A stretch of 64,000 bases of DNA from Dermacentor variabilis (taxonomy: Eukaryota > Arthropoda > Arachnida > Ixodida > Ixodidae). Positions 44,735-58,000 of this stretch are shown one piece after another. The stretch spans positions 63,651,815 to 63,715,814 of the forward strand of contig NC_134573.1 in NCBI RefSeq assembly GCF_050947875.1. The letters run 5' to 3'. The notes beneath the pieces were generated by a model. The model was not told the origin of the DNA. It made no database searches and saw nothing but the letters and a program-made list of their open reading frames with translations. A program made the position numbers and the translations under genes. Position 1 is the first letter of the stretch. Each line of letters opens with the position of its first letter.

Positions 44735-45215
44735 GTAGAATACAGTGATTGACAATTGGCAAGAACTTTATTGAAGTGGCCTGAGAAATATGACCTGGGG
44801 GAGCCGAAGGCTCCTCTATAAAGTTGGTGGTTCTGCCCTCGACGGGACTGGGAGGTGGTGACTCTCTGTGACTTGCCAGATCCTCTGGACTGACTGTAGT
44901 TGGTGCGTGAATTCCGAGCTCTTCAGAAGGTGTGCCACTTGGACTTGTATTGAAGTTCGGAGCCCACATTATACAGGCATAGCCAGAGCATGTGGTCCAA
45001 GGAACAGCATGCGTGACCGCATTTGAAGCACGACTGTGGGTAGTTGGGGTCTGTCCAACTAAGTGCCCTGGGGTGAGGTACGATCTCATCTGTAAGAGCC
45101 TGAAAGTAACAGCTTGAGCCCTATTCAGTTTTGGTGAATGTGCACTTTTCTTTTGAAGGGCAGTGGTAAACTGCCTGTCCTGTTTTGGTAATGCCTGCCA
45201 TATGTGCTGCAACCT
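44735..45215 (-). mobile_element. LINE 3' end with Cys/His C-terminus, unit C copy
   Basis: Counterpart of 10550-11010. The frame begins MQHIWQALPKQDRQF and keeps PKLNRAQAVTFRLLQMRSYL, but a one-base deletion shifts it out of the CFKCG-type zinc motif. The 3' end again has AATAAAGTTCTTGCCAA on the minus strand. Confidence 0.65.
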
Positions 45216-45496
45216 CTTTTTTCTTTTTCTTCAGGTAAGGTACTATTGTGTTTTTACCTTACTTTTTTCCTTACCCTAGAATATTAATTTTGGAATATCA
45301 ACTTTCGAATTCTTAATTGCCTTGTCTTTATCCATTTCATTATAACCACTGAATTCATGGCAGCTAATCTCCAATTATGGGTATGGGTCACAACACTCAG
45401 GTGAACAGGAAGAACCATATTCCCCAGCCAGGATTTTTATAATGACTTACCGAGGCTTACAAGCGAACATGCTTTGATGCCGGAACTTCAGACAGG

Positions 45497-45904
45497 GTGC
45501 AGACATATCGTGGACCCCATTTCAAACACCGTACTGCTGACACAGGTCATTTTCTGGCCGGTGTCCTGCTAAATGGAAGAATCAGAAAATATGACTGTTT
45601 CAATGAACATATAACAACTCATTACACTGACCACAAAGCTCACCTTACAGTGTTGAAACACTTCGAAAACGAAAAATAAATTTGTTTGTTAATGTTATCT
45701 GAGTCATTACTTCTTTATATTACAAAATTTGGATGCTTTATGTATGTATCATCAGACACCAACCATAGCACTGTTATCGTTTCATTTTCACTGTGGGAAA
45801 ATGGCGCTGTCGCGGTAAGTTCGGAGCTGAAAGAATCATTGAAGTCTGATGTCATTTTTATTATTGTTTTATTAGTATTTTATTATTCCCTAGCAAATAA
45901 TTAG
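45497..45904 (+). other. Exon-like plus-strand pieces, unit C copy
   Basis: 45497-45679 matches 11282-11464 (TADTGHFLAGVLLNGR). 45793-45904 matches the 71-bp piece at 11585, but here the acceptor AG reads GG and the GTAAGT donor is missing, so the frame runs on. This suggests decay in unit C. Confidence 0.35.
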
Positions 45905-47377
45905 CCTAGAAAGACACACTGTTGCACAGATTCTAGAGGCTGACTGCCAGTCATGAATTCTCATTTTCTTGTAAGTCCATTGAGCATATAATGTTTGTTT
46001 TTTGCATTAAATTAACCTTCGGTTCTACTCTTACACTGTCTCGGCTTAAGTCCCCAATCATTTGTTACGATTCATAACCAGTGTTTCTTAACGGGTCAAT
46101 GCCATTTACAAAGTGCAGGTGGCTCAATTATTTGCCGCTGGTCCTAACTCCTCAACCTTCCCCTTGTGATAGCCTGAATACTTCCTCTAAACATGCACTG
46201 AATATCGTAGAAGTAGCAAGCATGCAATATGATGAGGTTTCATTGGCCTTGTCCTTTAGCAATTCAAAGCTAGTATTGAGTCTGGCTAAATCTGCTCAGG
46301 TCTCCACCAGGACATGACCATTACGGTGTCTCAAACAACCCTATTAAAATTTGTTACAGAAGCAACCTCTCTTGACGTCAGTTTTTCCAAGCTCTCCCTT
46401 GTCAACTCAGCCAATTTCATTCCAAAATATCATCCGTGTTGAAAGCACCCCAGAGGCACATTTAGTTTGCATGCTCAATGGCGTCAGCACGGATATGCAT
46501 GCATTGGTGGCTGCTGGAGGCTGCTGCACATTTCGTCCCAAAAGCATTGTATCCTGTAACATTGATTTCATCGAGCCCAATTGGGAGGGCATCGCGTCCA
46601 GCCTCAGCGGAGCATACTGTGAATCATCTCGTATTTGTGCAAAGTTCAGGAGGGCATGTGTGTTTCACACAGATACATGCTATCTGCTGCTCTAGACCAT
46701 TCTGTCAATCTGTACTTCAACGTAATACATTGAACTTTGTATAATTGTAGCAAATGCATGCAAAGGAATAAGTCAAGGAGAAGTTTGCCATTCATTGTAC
46801 CAATAGCATTGTGCGAGAGCTGCTCTGTATGTGGTGGAAACGAGCTTCAAAATCTTTCAGGCCTCTTCAGACCGAAGCTTCCGTTTTCAAGTACATGCAT
46901 TAGTGCTTGAAAAGCACCACATCGCTTTACCAGCCTCTGAGCTCTGTTTGATGCTATACATATGCTTCTACCTTTGTCTTCCCTTGACTCAGTTCTTTTG
47001 CAGGTGACAGGACTTAGACTCAACGTTTATGGGGAAGGTCTCGGGTGGTTCCCGCACCTTGCATATAGAAGGCTCTCACTTTTTTCTTGCAGTAAAGACG
47101 GGCAAGAAGAATAAAACAGTGAATGAAACACTTCAGTTAAAGTACAGCTTATTAACCGTTAACAATGCGTTGACTTCACGATACGTAATCAACATGGTGA
47201 TTCAATTATATCTTTTACATGACCTTTTGTGCTCTGTGTTTATTTTGAATTAGTTGCACCAAGCAAAGTGCTATAGTCGATGTTCTGCTGTGAAATCTGG
47301 AAGCACAATTAAAATTCACCTTGTTCATAATCACCTAAGCATCTAGCCAATCCGGTCGAAACATTAAATATTGAAGT

Positions 47378-49485
47378 CCCCGCAGGGGCGTCTGCGTCAG
47401 CAGGCGTTTGGTGTGTTGCGACACCACGTACCCGAGCACACGAGGGTTGGACCCTCCCGCGTTTAACCGTGCGCGGCTTAGCCGTGTCCGGGGGAAGGGG
47501 GATCCTGGGGGTTGAGCCGGTGCCGGGTTTCGGACCTTTAAGCCCCCCCGGTGGAGGCAACACACCTCTTTGGTCTGTGCTTCACGTAGACGGCATCCCC
47601 GGACTGACCCGCGTGGGGGAAATCGGTAGTTGCCTTTTCCTGTCTCTCCCTCTCCCTCCAACCTTCGTCTTTCTCTCACCTTCCATCTTTCCTGTCTCCT
47701 CCTGGCTTCTCTTTACTTACAATTTTTCCAGGCAGCAGGGGTTAACCTTGTGTAACCAATAGCCAACCTAGGTTATATCATATTTGGTTATAGTGGTAAT
47801 GTACAGCTGGCGTTTGCAGGCCGTGTTTCACAGGTCCTGCAACGTCCCCTTGTAGGACACCACGGTGGGCGGCTGGCGTTACTGCCGAAATTACAATCTC
47901 TTATGGCTTCTTCCTTCCCCCATTACCTGATCGCTCTCTCAAGAGGGGGCGCAGCGATGAAGTCTTCGAATTTTTGCCCGTCAAAAAGAAACTTTTCCTC
48001 GTTTCCATGTAGTGCATTCCGAAACACCAGACAAACCCTTGCGAACAATGTCACTATTCCTCGTGTCCAAATCTCTTACCCAAATTTTTGGTACAGGCTA
48101 AAAAGCATCCAGAATGGCAAGCGGCGATCTCCTCTTGGAGCTCCGCAACCAGAAACAATATGAAAAGCTACCCAATCTAGTTTCATTTGGTGACGCGAAA
48201 GTAACAGCAACTCCTCATTGTACCATGTATACCACCCGTGGCGTTGTCTCCGATGATGAGCTCTTGGAGCTGACTGAGGCTGAGCTCTTGGAGGGCTTCA
48301 GTGAGCAGAACGTCATAAACGTTGAGCGAATTAAGATGAGGCGTGATAATAAGGAAATACAGACCAAACATCTGATACTTACTTTTGGCACAAGTGTTCT
48401 GCCCGAATCCATCGAGGCCGGGTATATCAAGCTCCGTGTTCGCGCATATGTTCCTAATCCCCTGCGTTGTTTCAAATGCGAGCGCTTCGGTCACAGTTCA
48501 TAGAGATGCCGAGGCCGCCAAACCTATGCGAAATGCAGTGCTCGTGACCAAACCTCTAAATCTTGTGAAAACTTTCTACATTGTGTAAACTGTGAAGGGG
48601 AGCACGCTGCTTACTCGCGGTCGTGACCATCCTGGAAAAAAGAAAAAAAGAAAGATTGTGACGATAAAAGTAAAAGAAAACATAACTTTCAAGGAGGCAC
48701 GCAGGCGGATATCCTACCTGCCCAAGAACATATTTACCGAAGTGGCGCGTCAGGGGGCAGCGCCACAACGTTCTCCGGAGGCTGTCTGACCCACACCCAG
48801 TGAGGCGGCAGTGACGCCATCCGCCCCCCCCTTCCTGCGGCTGCAGCTAGCGCTGCTACGGCAACTCAGTAGGAGTGACCATCTACCTCCGGGCAGGTGG
48901 TCTTAAAGGCCTCGTCCAACGTGCCGAGGCCTTCACGCCAAACAAAGCGCTCCGAAGAGCGCGTGTCCAACGCCTCGCTAGAGGCGATGGACACAACCTC
49001 CAGCAAGACGGCGCTACCAGCGCCTAAGGAGCGGCGAGGCACTCTCGATTGCTCCAAAAGAGACAAAACTCCCGTCACGGCGCCTGAACAAGTCTCGTGA
49101 GCTAATCCTCGTGTCTTAAACACACAGCACTAAACACAAATAACATAATGGATACACAAATACTATAGTGGAATGTAGGAGGACTTCTAAATAAGCTCGA
49201 CGACATTAGAGAACTACTGCACAAACACAATCCCAAGTTGCTGTGTGTTCAGGAGACACTTATGAAACTTCCAAACAAGAACTTTCTTCGCAATTACTTC
49301 ATCTTCCGAAGAGACCGCGATGAGGCCAACGCCTCTGGCGGAGTAGCAGTAATAGCGGACAAGGCGGTAGCTTGCCGACACGTCGCCCTTCAGACGACCC
49401 TTGAGGCAGTGGTAGTTCGGGCCATTCTTTTTAATAAATTAATCACTGTCTGTTTTATTTATATACCCCCGAACCATCATCTAAA
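47378..49485 (+). mobile_element. LINE X 5' half, duplicate copy
   Basis: Same as 1190-3297. ORF1 relic at 47901-49100, endonuclease start at 49148 with its TAG at 49166-49168. Cut at 49485 by LINE Y. Confidence 0.85.
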
Positions 49486-50012
49486 AAAAGCCCCGCAGGG
49501 GCGTCTGCGTCAGCAGGCGTTTGGTGTGTGGCGACACCACGTACCCGAGCACACGAGGGTTGGACCCTCCCGCGTGTAGCCGTGCGCGGCTTAGCCGTGT
49601 CCGGGGAAAGAGGGATCCTGGGGGTTGAGCCGATGCCGGGTGTTCGGACCTTTAAGGCCCCCCGGCGGAGGCAACACGCCTCTTTGGCCTCTGCTTCACG
49701 TAGACGGCACCCCCGGACTGACCCACCCGGAGTAAATCGGTAGTCGCCTTTTCCTGTCTCTCTCTTCTCAAACCTTCGTCTTTATCTCTCAGTTTACATC
49801 TTTCCTGTCTTCTTCTCTCTTCCATTTACTTCCTTTCTCCACGGCGGCAAGGGTTAACCTTGTTTGGATATCCTACCTTGGGTACACCATATTGGGTTAT
49901 AGTGATGGCGTACGGCTGGCGTCGTGCAGGCTTGTACACAAGCTGTGCCGCGTCCCCTCGTTGGGCTCCGTGGTGGGCGGTCGGCGCTGTTGCCGAACAT
50001 ACACATTTTCCT

Positions 50013-51200
50013 ATGGCAGCGCAAGCCTCTGTTGTTTATGATCGGCGTCTGGTGAGATGCCGCACCGAAGTACCATTTCAATTTTCCTTCCAAAGCAACG
50101 CCCCAACATTTCCAAAGTACTATGTAGTGCATAGTGAAAGAAACATTCCGGTAAGGAAACTCTCTCCTTTCCTGGTAGCGAAGTGTCTGAAAGACAAAAT
50201 CGGACCAACATACAAAGCATCCAAAATGTCTAGCGGGGACCTCCTCCTAGAACTGAATAACAAAGATCAAGCAGATAAGCTCTCTGAACTTACCAGTATT
50301 GGCGAAGCGACAGTGACTGTTTCAGCCCACAGAACACTTAATACAAGCAGGGGAGTAATATCTGAAGAAGACTTCATTGGTTTAAGCGACGAGGAACTGC
50401 TGGAAGGTTTCCAGGAACAAAATGTCACCAAAGTACAAAGAATAGTAATCCGACGAAACGATCAAGAAATCCCCACCAAACATGTTATACTCACCTTCGG
50501 AACAAGCGTAATGCCCACTTCACTCGATGCAGGTTATGTCAAAGTCAATGTGAGACCGTATATCCCGAATCCCAGACGGTGTTTTAAGTGTCAAAGATTT
50601 GGACATGCTTCACATGCATGCCGAGGACAAACAACTTGTGCTAAATGCAGCTCCAACGATCACCAATCAGAGAATTGCACTTCTTCGCCACATTGTGTTA
50701 ACTGCAAGGGAGATCACCCAGCTTATTCGCGGTCCTGCCCTTGCTGGAAAAAAGAAAAAGAAGTCATTGCACTAACTGTTAAAGAAAAAATCTCGTTCTT
50801 CGAAGCCAGAAAAAGACTGTCGTACCTTCCCCGAAGAAGTTATGCCGAAGTGACGCAGGCGGGGGCAGCGTCACAAAGGCCTCCGGAGTCCTCCGAGCCC
50901 ACGCGCAGTGGTGCCGCAGTGACTCCTCCCGCCCCCGTGGTGGAAGCAGTCAGTACTGCTCCGCCCTCTTCAACGGCCCTGCAGACACCAGTCCCGCAGG
51001 GTCCTAAGATCAAGCGAACTCCAAGGCCCGAGACACGTGTCTCGGCGCCAAACTCTCGGTCCTCCAGCGCCTCAGAGAGAGCAATGGAGGTCGAAACAAA
51101 AACCCCGGTGTCCTCGACACCGAAGGACAAGCGCTCCCTCGAGCGCGGTAAGAGGGACAAAATCCCAATAACAACTCAAAATAAGAAGGCGATAACCTAA
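50013..51200 (+). CDS. LINE Y ORF1, duplicate copy (395 aa)
   Basis: Identical to the protein of 3825-5012, with the RRM-like region, three zinc knuckles and a stop in the hairpin loop. Its complete identity gives no independent evidence for selection, since the whole 17.8 kb is equally identical. Confidence 0.9.
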   Translation: MAAQASVVYDRRLVRCRTEVPFQFSFQSNAPTFPKYYVVHSERNIPVRKLSPFLVAKCLKDKIGPTYKASKMSSGDLLLELNNKDQADKLSELTSIGEATVTVSAHRTLNTSRGVISEEDFIGLSDEELLEGFQEQNVTKVQRIVIRRNDQEIPTKHVILTFGTSVMPTSLDAGYVKVNVRPYIPNPRRCFKCQRFGHASHACRGQTTCAKCSSNDHQSENCTSSPHCVNCKGDHPAYSRSCPCWKKEKEVIALTVKEKISFFEARKRLSYLPRRSYAEVTQAGAASQRPPESSEPTRSGAAVTPPAPVVEAVSTAPPSSTALQTPVPQGPKIKRTPRPETRVSAPNSRSSSASERAMEVETKTPVSSTPKDKRSLERGKRDKIPITTQNKKAIT

Positions 51201-51210
51201 CGGTTATCGC
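51189..51210 (+). promoter_or_regulatory. ORF1-stop hairpin, duplicate copy
   Basis: Same 9-bp arms and TAAC loop as 5001-5022. Confidence 0.7.
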
Positions 51211-51685
51211 TCTGTTTGTATCTGCCTTCTTCACATCCATGTCACCTAACATCTTTCTTATCTCCCATTCACTCGTTAATATCACTTTTTACCTTTCAAT
51301 TTTATAATGGCTTTTATGATCCATTGGAATTGTAGAGGTCTCTTACATAACTTAGGTGACATAAAAGACCTGCTAATAAACTTCTCTCCTGTGGCCCTGT
51401 GCTTACAGGAAACCAACCTAGGCGAAAAACACAAAAACATTTTGAAAGGTTTCACTGTTGTACGGCGCGACCGTACTCAGGCGAACCGGCTCTCAGGTGG
51501 TGTAGCCATTGTCCTGCCAGGTGGTATAGCAGCCAGAGAAGTTCCCATTAACACTCACATAGAAGCCGTTGCTGTCACCGTTTTAGCTCACAAAACCATC
51601 ACCATTTGTTCAGTATACATTCCGCCGCATTTACATTTTCTATATTCCTATTTACATTTTCTATATTCCTATATTCCATTTCCTA

Positions 51686-52085
51686 TATTCTGTTCACAAG
51701 AAAGAGAGGCCTGGTCCCAGATCCTTTTCTTGAACTGGGTGGACAAGAAATTCCTTTTAACAAAGAGCACACATTTCTAGGTGTTATACTTGACTCCAAG
51801 CTTACTTTCATTCCACACATAAAATGTCTAAAAACAAAATGTCTAAAAACAATGAACCTACCTAAAATCCTATCCCACACAACATGGGGTAGCGACAGGA
51901 AGTGCCTGTGGAATCTTTACAGGAGCCTAGTTCGATCACGAATAGACTCTGGTGCCGTAGTATATCACTCTGCCGCCCCGAGCACGCTAAAGATGTTAGA
52001 CCCCGTTCACCATCTGGGAATCCGCCTGGCCACTGGCGTATTTAGAACAAGCCCTATTGAAAGTTTGTATGTTTGTAGTTTGTAG
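51686..52085 (+). pseudogene. LINE X RT/thumb end, duplicate copy
   Basis: Same as 5498-5897. Joins directly to unit A' at 52086. Confidence 0.85.
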
Positions 52086-55000
52086 CATTACGTGCTGCGC
52101 ATTGCTATCACGATGGTCTTATCATCACTTATGTGGTTCTGATGCTTTTTTGAGCTTGTTCTCTATTGAGACGTATGCTGTTCTGTATGTTGGATGCGTG
52201 ATCCTAAAGAATGTGTATTTACTGTTCGTTTTACTTTGCAGAGTGATTGTAGCCTCTGCCTTACAGGGGTTTGAGCCATTTTTTTTATTTTTTGTTTACG
52301 AGGGTATGAGCCATTGATGACGACAGTTTTCAACTCGCCGTTCTCTATCTTGCATACACGATTCCAAAGAATCTAAGCAGTGTTCGCTTCACTTTGCTTA
52401 GGGCTTGTAGCTTCTGCCGTACTGGGCTATGAGCCATTACATTTCTTGTTTGCTTACAGTTGTATAGGCCATTGATGATGATATATGTTGTTGACCGAGA
52501 AAAAAAATGCTGGGAACACTAGCCATATACAGCGTCGCCAAAATAAATTTCTTGCGTGCAAAGTTTCGGTTTTCACTAGAGAGTTTCTGACCAATTGCCT
52601 TCGGCCGACACTGAATGACAGGCAGCTAGCATCATTTCTTGGTTGCAAGAAGGAACAGAGGATGAAGAAGTTTTCCACATGGCTCGGTTTCATTTGAAAG
52701 CACAGTCAGAGGGAACAACCGACGTGAGATCTCGGACTACATGCATCATCAAACACATAACACGAAGCAAATGCAGTGTACACCAATGGTTCACATGTGA
52801 TGGAAAGCTATGTGTACAAGTTACAAATGAAGCCATAGATGACCTGGGGAGAAGCCCACTTCCACTTTTTTGCCTGGTGTTGCTCCCCTATTGTTGAAAG
52901 TTCCCCAAAGATTTTTTTTCTTTTCTGGGGTTGCAATGTATTTTGCACATTTTGGTTGAAAATAAATTTTTTGGGGGTATTTATGTTGTGTGGCCTTCAA
53001 GGGTTATATTTTACATTGAACTTTATTTCACACTTAAGTACCTAATCAACATTTCTAACGTCTGTTTTGCTTTCTTTGTTTCTTGAGCCCCTCTTGAGGC
53101 CTTTCAATTCTTCATTGGATTAGCATGTGCCCAACTACACACATCCCAGCAGGAATGTGCTTTGCAATAAAATGCTTTCTCTCCATCTCTAGCATTGTCC
53201 TTCAAAACTGAAATTTGCATTCAACACGTGCTTCTTCATTCTGAGGCCCAGTGATTTGTTCCTGTAGGCAGAAAAGATGCGGCTGGAAATACACGTCGTA
53301 CATAACTTGCAAACCTAAATTAAATTCTACAGGCAAACATCCCAGCAGCAATCGTATTGTGTGTCCTTATTGGCCCCCTGCGAAATGAGGCCACGACGAC
53401 CCAGATTTGATACCGCACCCTCGGACGTAGCAGTGCAATGCCAAAGCCAGCAAGACGAGTTGTCCTTATTAGCAACACACCTTCCTTAAAGATGATATGC
53501 TGTATGGCTGGTTAATATACGGTGATAATGAAGAAAGGAAAACTGTGGCACTGGTTGGGTTTAATAACGGGGATGCACCTTCCACGTCTGAAATTCATAA
53601 TAATATTCCACAAAATTTGGCTCTAAGTATGATGTGTGCCCAAATTATTATTCCAAGAACTGGTTCCAGTGATGTCAGCTGAGTTCAAGCATGGGTCCAA
53701 TTACTTCTAACTGGACCAACTCAAACCATCTTGCACCGGCAAGCTCTACGTCCTAGTGGTTTTAGTGCAATCAAATGATTTGGATGACCAGCCCTCGCTC
53801 TGCAAGTTCGGCACAACAATTTACGACCAGTTAGGTAGTATGCAAAAAAAGTGGCATGAGAAAGATTTTTAGTCATTTAATAAATGCATAGGCAAGGCTG
53901 CATCATCAATCGACGGAGAAGTGGGAATCAATCGAATTGAGGTCTCGGTGAACGTCGCGAACACGTCCTCGCTGGCGGAGCAGTCTTCTCGGTCGTCGAC
54001 ATCGGCCTGGCAGTCCTCTTAAGCTAACATTCTGGAACGGTCGATAGTGGTAGTCACGGTGCTGTCGCCGATGGTCATCGCCGAGAAGACACTCACGTTC
54101 AACTCACTGTGAATACGTGAGCCTTCACAACTCTCGTCAAGCCTTGTGGTGGGGGTTGAGGTGTGCTGGCTTGCTTTCGGCTTGGCAGACTCGCTTGATG
54201 AGCCGTAGTGCGCGATAAGCATTAAAAACTTGTCCTCGAGCGCAGCCAATTGATTTATGTCCCCATTGCCGCAACACCGGGAAAATGCTCCTCGCGCTAT
54301 TTCAGTGCCTTGGGACAGCGTTGAAGCGCTTCTGCAATTAGGCGACACTGGCTTCATGCGTACACGATACGGTGTCGTACGCTGTAGGGCACCCATTTGC
54401 CTTCTGCTGCTGTGGATGCACTCACATAGAGCGTTCAGTGCGTTGACTGTCTGCCTTGCGGCCGTGAGATGCTGACTACGCATTGTCGCTGTCCTGTCTT
54501 CAGCTAACGCCGCCAACGGTTTTGACATGAGGCTGCTGGTGCCATAAAGCGCCCAGGCTTGTTCCATTACGCCATCCAACGCTGAGCAGACTTCACACCA
54601 AAGATCTGGCAACGAATTCTGCTGGAGCGGTACCGTAGTCAACGGCTTCTCGGGGAGTAGTCCCTCGGGTGTGCGCCATAGAGAGACGTTCTGGTGGTCG
54701 AAAGAACTCATGTTTTTGACTTCTTTGCTTTTTACTCGTTGCCAAGAGTTACAGTAGGGACAGTGAACGCATAAGAAACTTAATTCAAGGGCTATGCTCG
54801 AGTGATGGTTCAATAAGACAACATGGTAGCCAGCAAGAATCGGCGTGTGATGTGAACGGACGTGTAGCAACTGCTTTGAAACGTGCTGGTTGCACCTGCC
54901 ACCTAGTAGATCCCCAAATCGCACTCCCATATGTGAAAAAGAAACATATAGGGAAAGGGAAATAACAGAAGCTTAGTACATTAGAAAGGAAGGAGATAAA

Positions 55001-58000
55001 TGTGTAAGCGCTCCCTCTCTTGCCTTGTCGGTAAAAGAAATAGCTAGCCAACGAACTAGCCTCGTGAAAATGCCTCATCAAGATCTTACTAACCCAAATG
55101 GCGCTTCGCTGGTGGAGCCCTCTGGGCAAACAGATGTGGATCGTAAACACTTTCGCTGCGGTCGGTATGCGGCAATAAATAAATAATTTAATGAAGTAAA
55201 TAACTAATAATAATAAAAGTATTGCTGGACTTAGATACACTTTCCATGATACCTTCGTCTGAGGGCACTCGTGCCGTTTGAGCTGTAATCGCGCGATGCC
55301 GCACATTCCTCAAGACGCCACTCATATTGTGGTTTCCAGCCACCATACCAGTAGCTATAGAAGCCACCATACGACGGCTGAAGTATTGAAGGACTCGGAC
55401 GGGATAGAGTGAAGCCGGTGCCGGCCATATTGCTAGAGATAAATGAGCACGTGTGGATGAATAATGAGGCTGAACACTATGATGGGACTGACAACCCATT
55501 TTTAAGGACCTAGTTTTTTATGCCGCAACGCAGGGCTCAACCTCGATAGTTTATACATATGCAGCGGTTACCTCGAAAAGCGGCCGAATATTTATTAAAC
55601 AGTAATTTTTCGATATGGGGCAACAATCGAAGTGTTGCGTTATGTTGCAAGCATTTTCAGAACCGTAGAACCTTTATTTTCTAGAGCAACAACTTCTAAA
55701 CTGTTTTTGGACTGAGAGATAGGTTACTCCTGAATGAAATTATTTACCTAAATCAATCAAAAATTTGCAGGATGATCTTGAGGCTTTTTGTGTGCAAGGT
55801 GCCTCAGAAGTTCCCTTATCACCACTATATCAAAGAACGCCATAACACTATGCATGCATACAAACGGGCCTTTAAAGTTCAGTTCTTTCTTTTGCTATCA
55901 GTGGCTCCCTCTTCAGGTATTTCAATTGGCAAATACATTTCTTGCTCTCCAGAAAAGACGTTTTTGAAAACAATGCTTTTCTACTCTCTTAGGAGCCATA
56001 TGCATGACTGAGTGAATTGCTTTAAGCCAGATGGAAAAACTTTTTGAAAACAAATGCTACATTTATATACGCACCCTTAAATGCCAGCAACACAAGCATA
56101 GACTCGCTAATGTCTAGGATGCTCGCTTGTACAACAAGATGACCTTTAATTTCTTGTTCCTTGTATTCACAGTGTGCCTTTCTGAGCTTGTTTCTCATGA
56201 AAAGGCACAAGAAAGCTTTGTTGGCCTTTATTTTCAGGTCCATTTTAGCTGAATGTCTTCACGATCCACAATGTCGCTTACTATTCCTAAACAGTTCTTA
56301 AGGGTTGCTGTGTAGCAAGCATCACCATCGCCAGCCTATTTACGCCCACTGCAGGATGAAAACCTCTTTCAGAGATCTCAATTCACTTCAGCTTTGCCCC
56401 AGCTGATTACATCTTAGGCCTACAAATTTCCCAATTTTATTACGCCACCTAATTCTCTGCTCTACTCGACTGCTCTTCCCTTCTCTTGGCACCCATTCTT
56501 CGACTCTAACAGACTATTAGTTACCTGCCTTGTTCACAACATGTCCTGCCCATCTCCCTTCCTTTCCTCTTAATACCAACTAGACTCGGCTACGCCCAGT
56601 TGCTCTCGAATATGCACATCAGCTTTTTGGCTCATTAACATTATGCCTATAGTTTGTTTCATTACCATATAGTTTCTATATGGTAATGGAACTATAGAAC
56701 ATATACAGCTCTATAGTTTCTGTACCAGTAGAATGCAGTGATTGACAATTGACAAGAACTTTATTGAAGTGACCTGGGAAACATGACTTAGGTGAGCCGA
56801 AGGCTGCCCAATCAAGTTGGTTGTTCCGCCCATGACGGGACTGGGAGGTGGTGACTCTCTGTGACGTCCCAGGCCTTCTTGACGGACTGTAGTTGGTGCG
56901 TGAATTCCAAGCTCTTCAGCAAGGTGTCCCATTCGGACTTGTATTGAAATTCGGAGCCCACGTTATACAGGCATAGCCAGAGCATATGGTCGAAGGCGCA
57001 GCATGCGTGTCCGCATTTGAAGCACGACTGTGGGAAGTTGGGGTCTATCCAACTAAGCGCTCTGGGGGAGAGGTAAGATCTCATCTGTAAGAGCCTGAAA
57101 GTAACAGCCTGAGCCCTATTCAGTTTTGGCGATTGTGCACTTTTCTTTTGAAGGACAGTGCACAATGCCTGCCATATGTGCTGCAACCTCTTTCTTCTTT
57201 TTCTGCTGGTAATGTATTAATTCTGTTTTACCTTCCTTTTTTCCTCGCCCTACAATAATTATTTTGGAATTTCAACTTCAGAATTGTTAATTCCTTTGTC
57301 CTTATCAATTTTTTTCAACCACCCAATTCATGGCAGCCAATCTGCCACTGTGGGTATGGGTTACAGCGCTCAGGTGAACAGCAAGAACAATAATCCCCAG
57401 CCAGAATATTTAACATGACTGGCTGAGGCTGACAAACGAACATGCTTTGATGCCAGAACTTCAGACAGGGTGCAGACATATCGCGGACCTCATTTAAAGC
57501 ACCATACCACTGACACAGGTCATTTTCTTGCCGTTGTTCTGGTAAATGGAAGAATCACAATATATGACTGTTTCACTGAACTCGTAATAAATCATTACAC
57601 TGACCACAAAGCTCATCTTACAGTGTTGAAACACTTTGAGAATGAAGAATAAATTTGTTTCTTCGAAGTTATCTGAATTATTATTTCGGTGTATTAAAAA
57701 ATTTGGATGCTTTTATGTACGTATCATAATTTAGACACCAACCATAGCACTGTTATTTCATTTTCACTGTAGGAAAATGCTGCTCTCGCAGTAATTTCGG
57801 AGCTGAAGGAATCATTGAAGTCTCATGTCGTTTTTATTATTGTGTAAGTTCCCTTCTCACGATGAGAGTCCCTAGCAAATAATTAGCCTAGATAGACATA
57901 CTGTTGCACAGATTCTAGAGGCTGACTGGCAGTCATGAATTCTCATTTTCTTTTGAGTCTATAGAGTATATGAAGTTTGGCTTTTGCATTAAATTAACCT

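Larger units (their letters stand above)
40081..47377. repeat. Diverged segmental unit, copy C
   Basis: Homologous to unit A throughout, in the same order: 161-bp repeat (from about 40197), minus-strand gene (41928-42953), RTE relic, LINE relic, then exon-like plus pieces. It ends at 47377 where LINE X starts. Positions 46189-47377 are at the same time the start of the right large copy. A local difference is an extra CAAGCATCCC-type repetition near 41335-41370. Confidence 0.85.
49491..51639 (+). mobile_element. LINE Y, duplicate copy
   Basis: Same as 3303-5451: shared 5' terminus, intact ORF1, hairpin (51189-51210) and endonuclease start (51307-51639). The 21-bp tandem filler follows at 51630-51671. 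Confidence 0.85.
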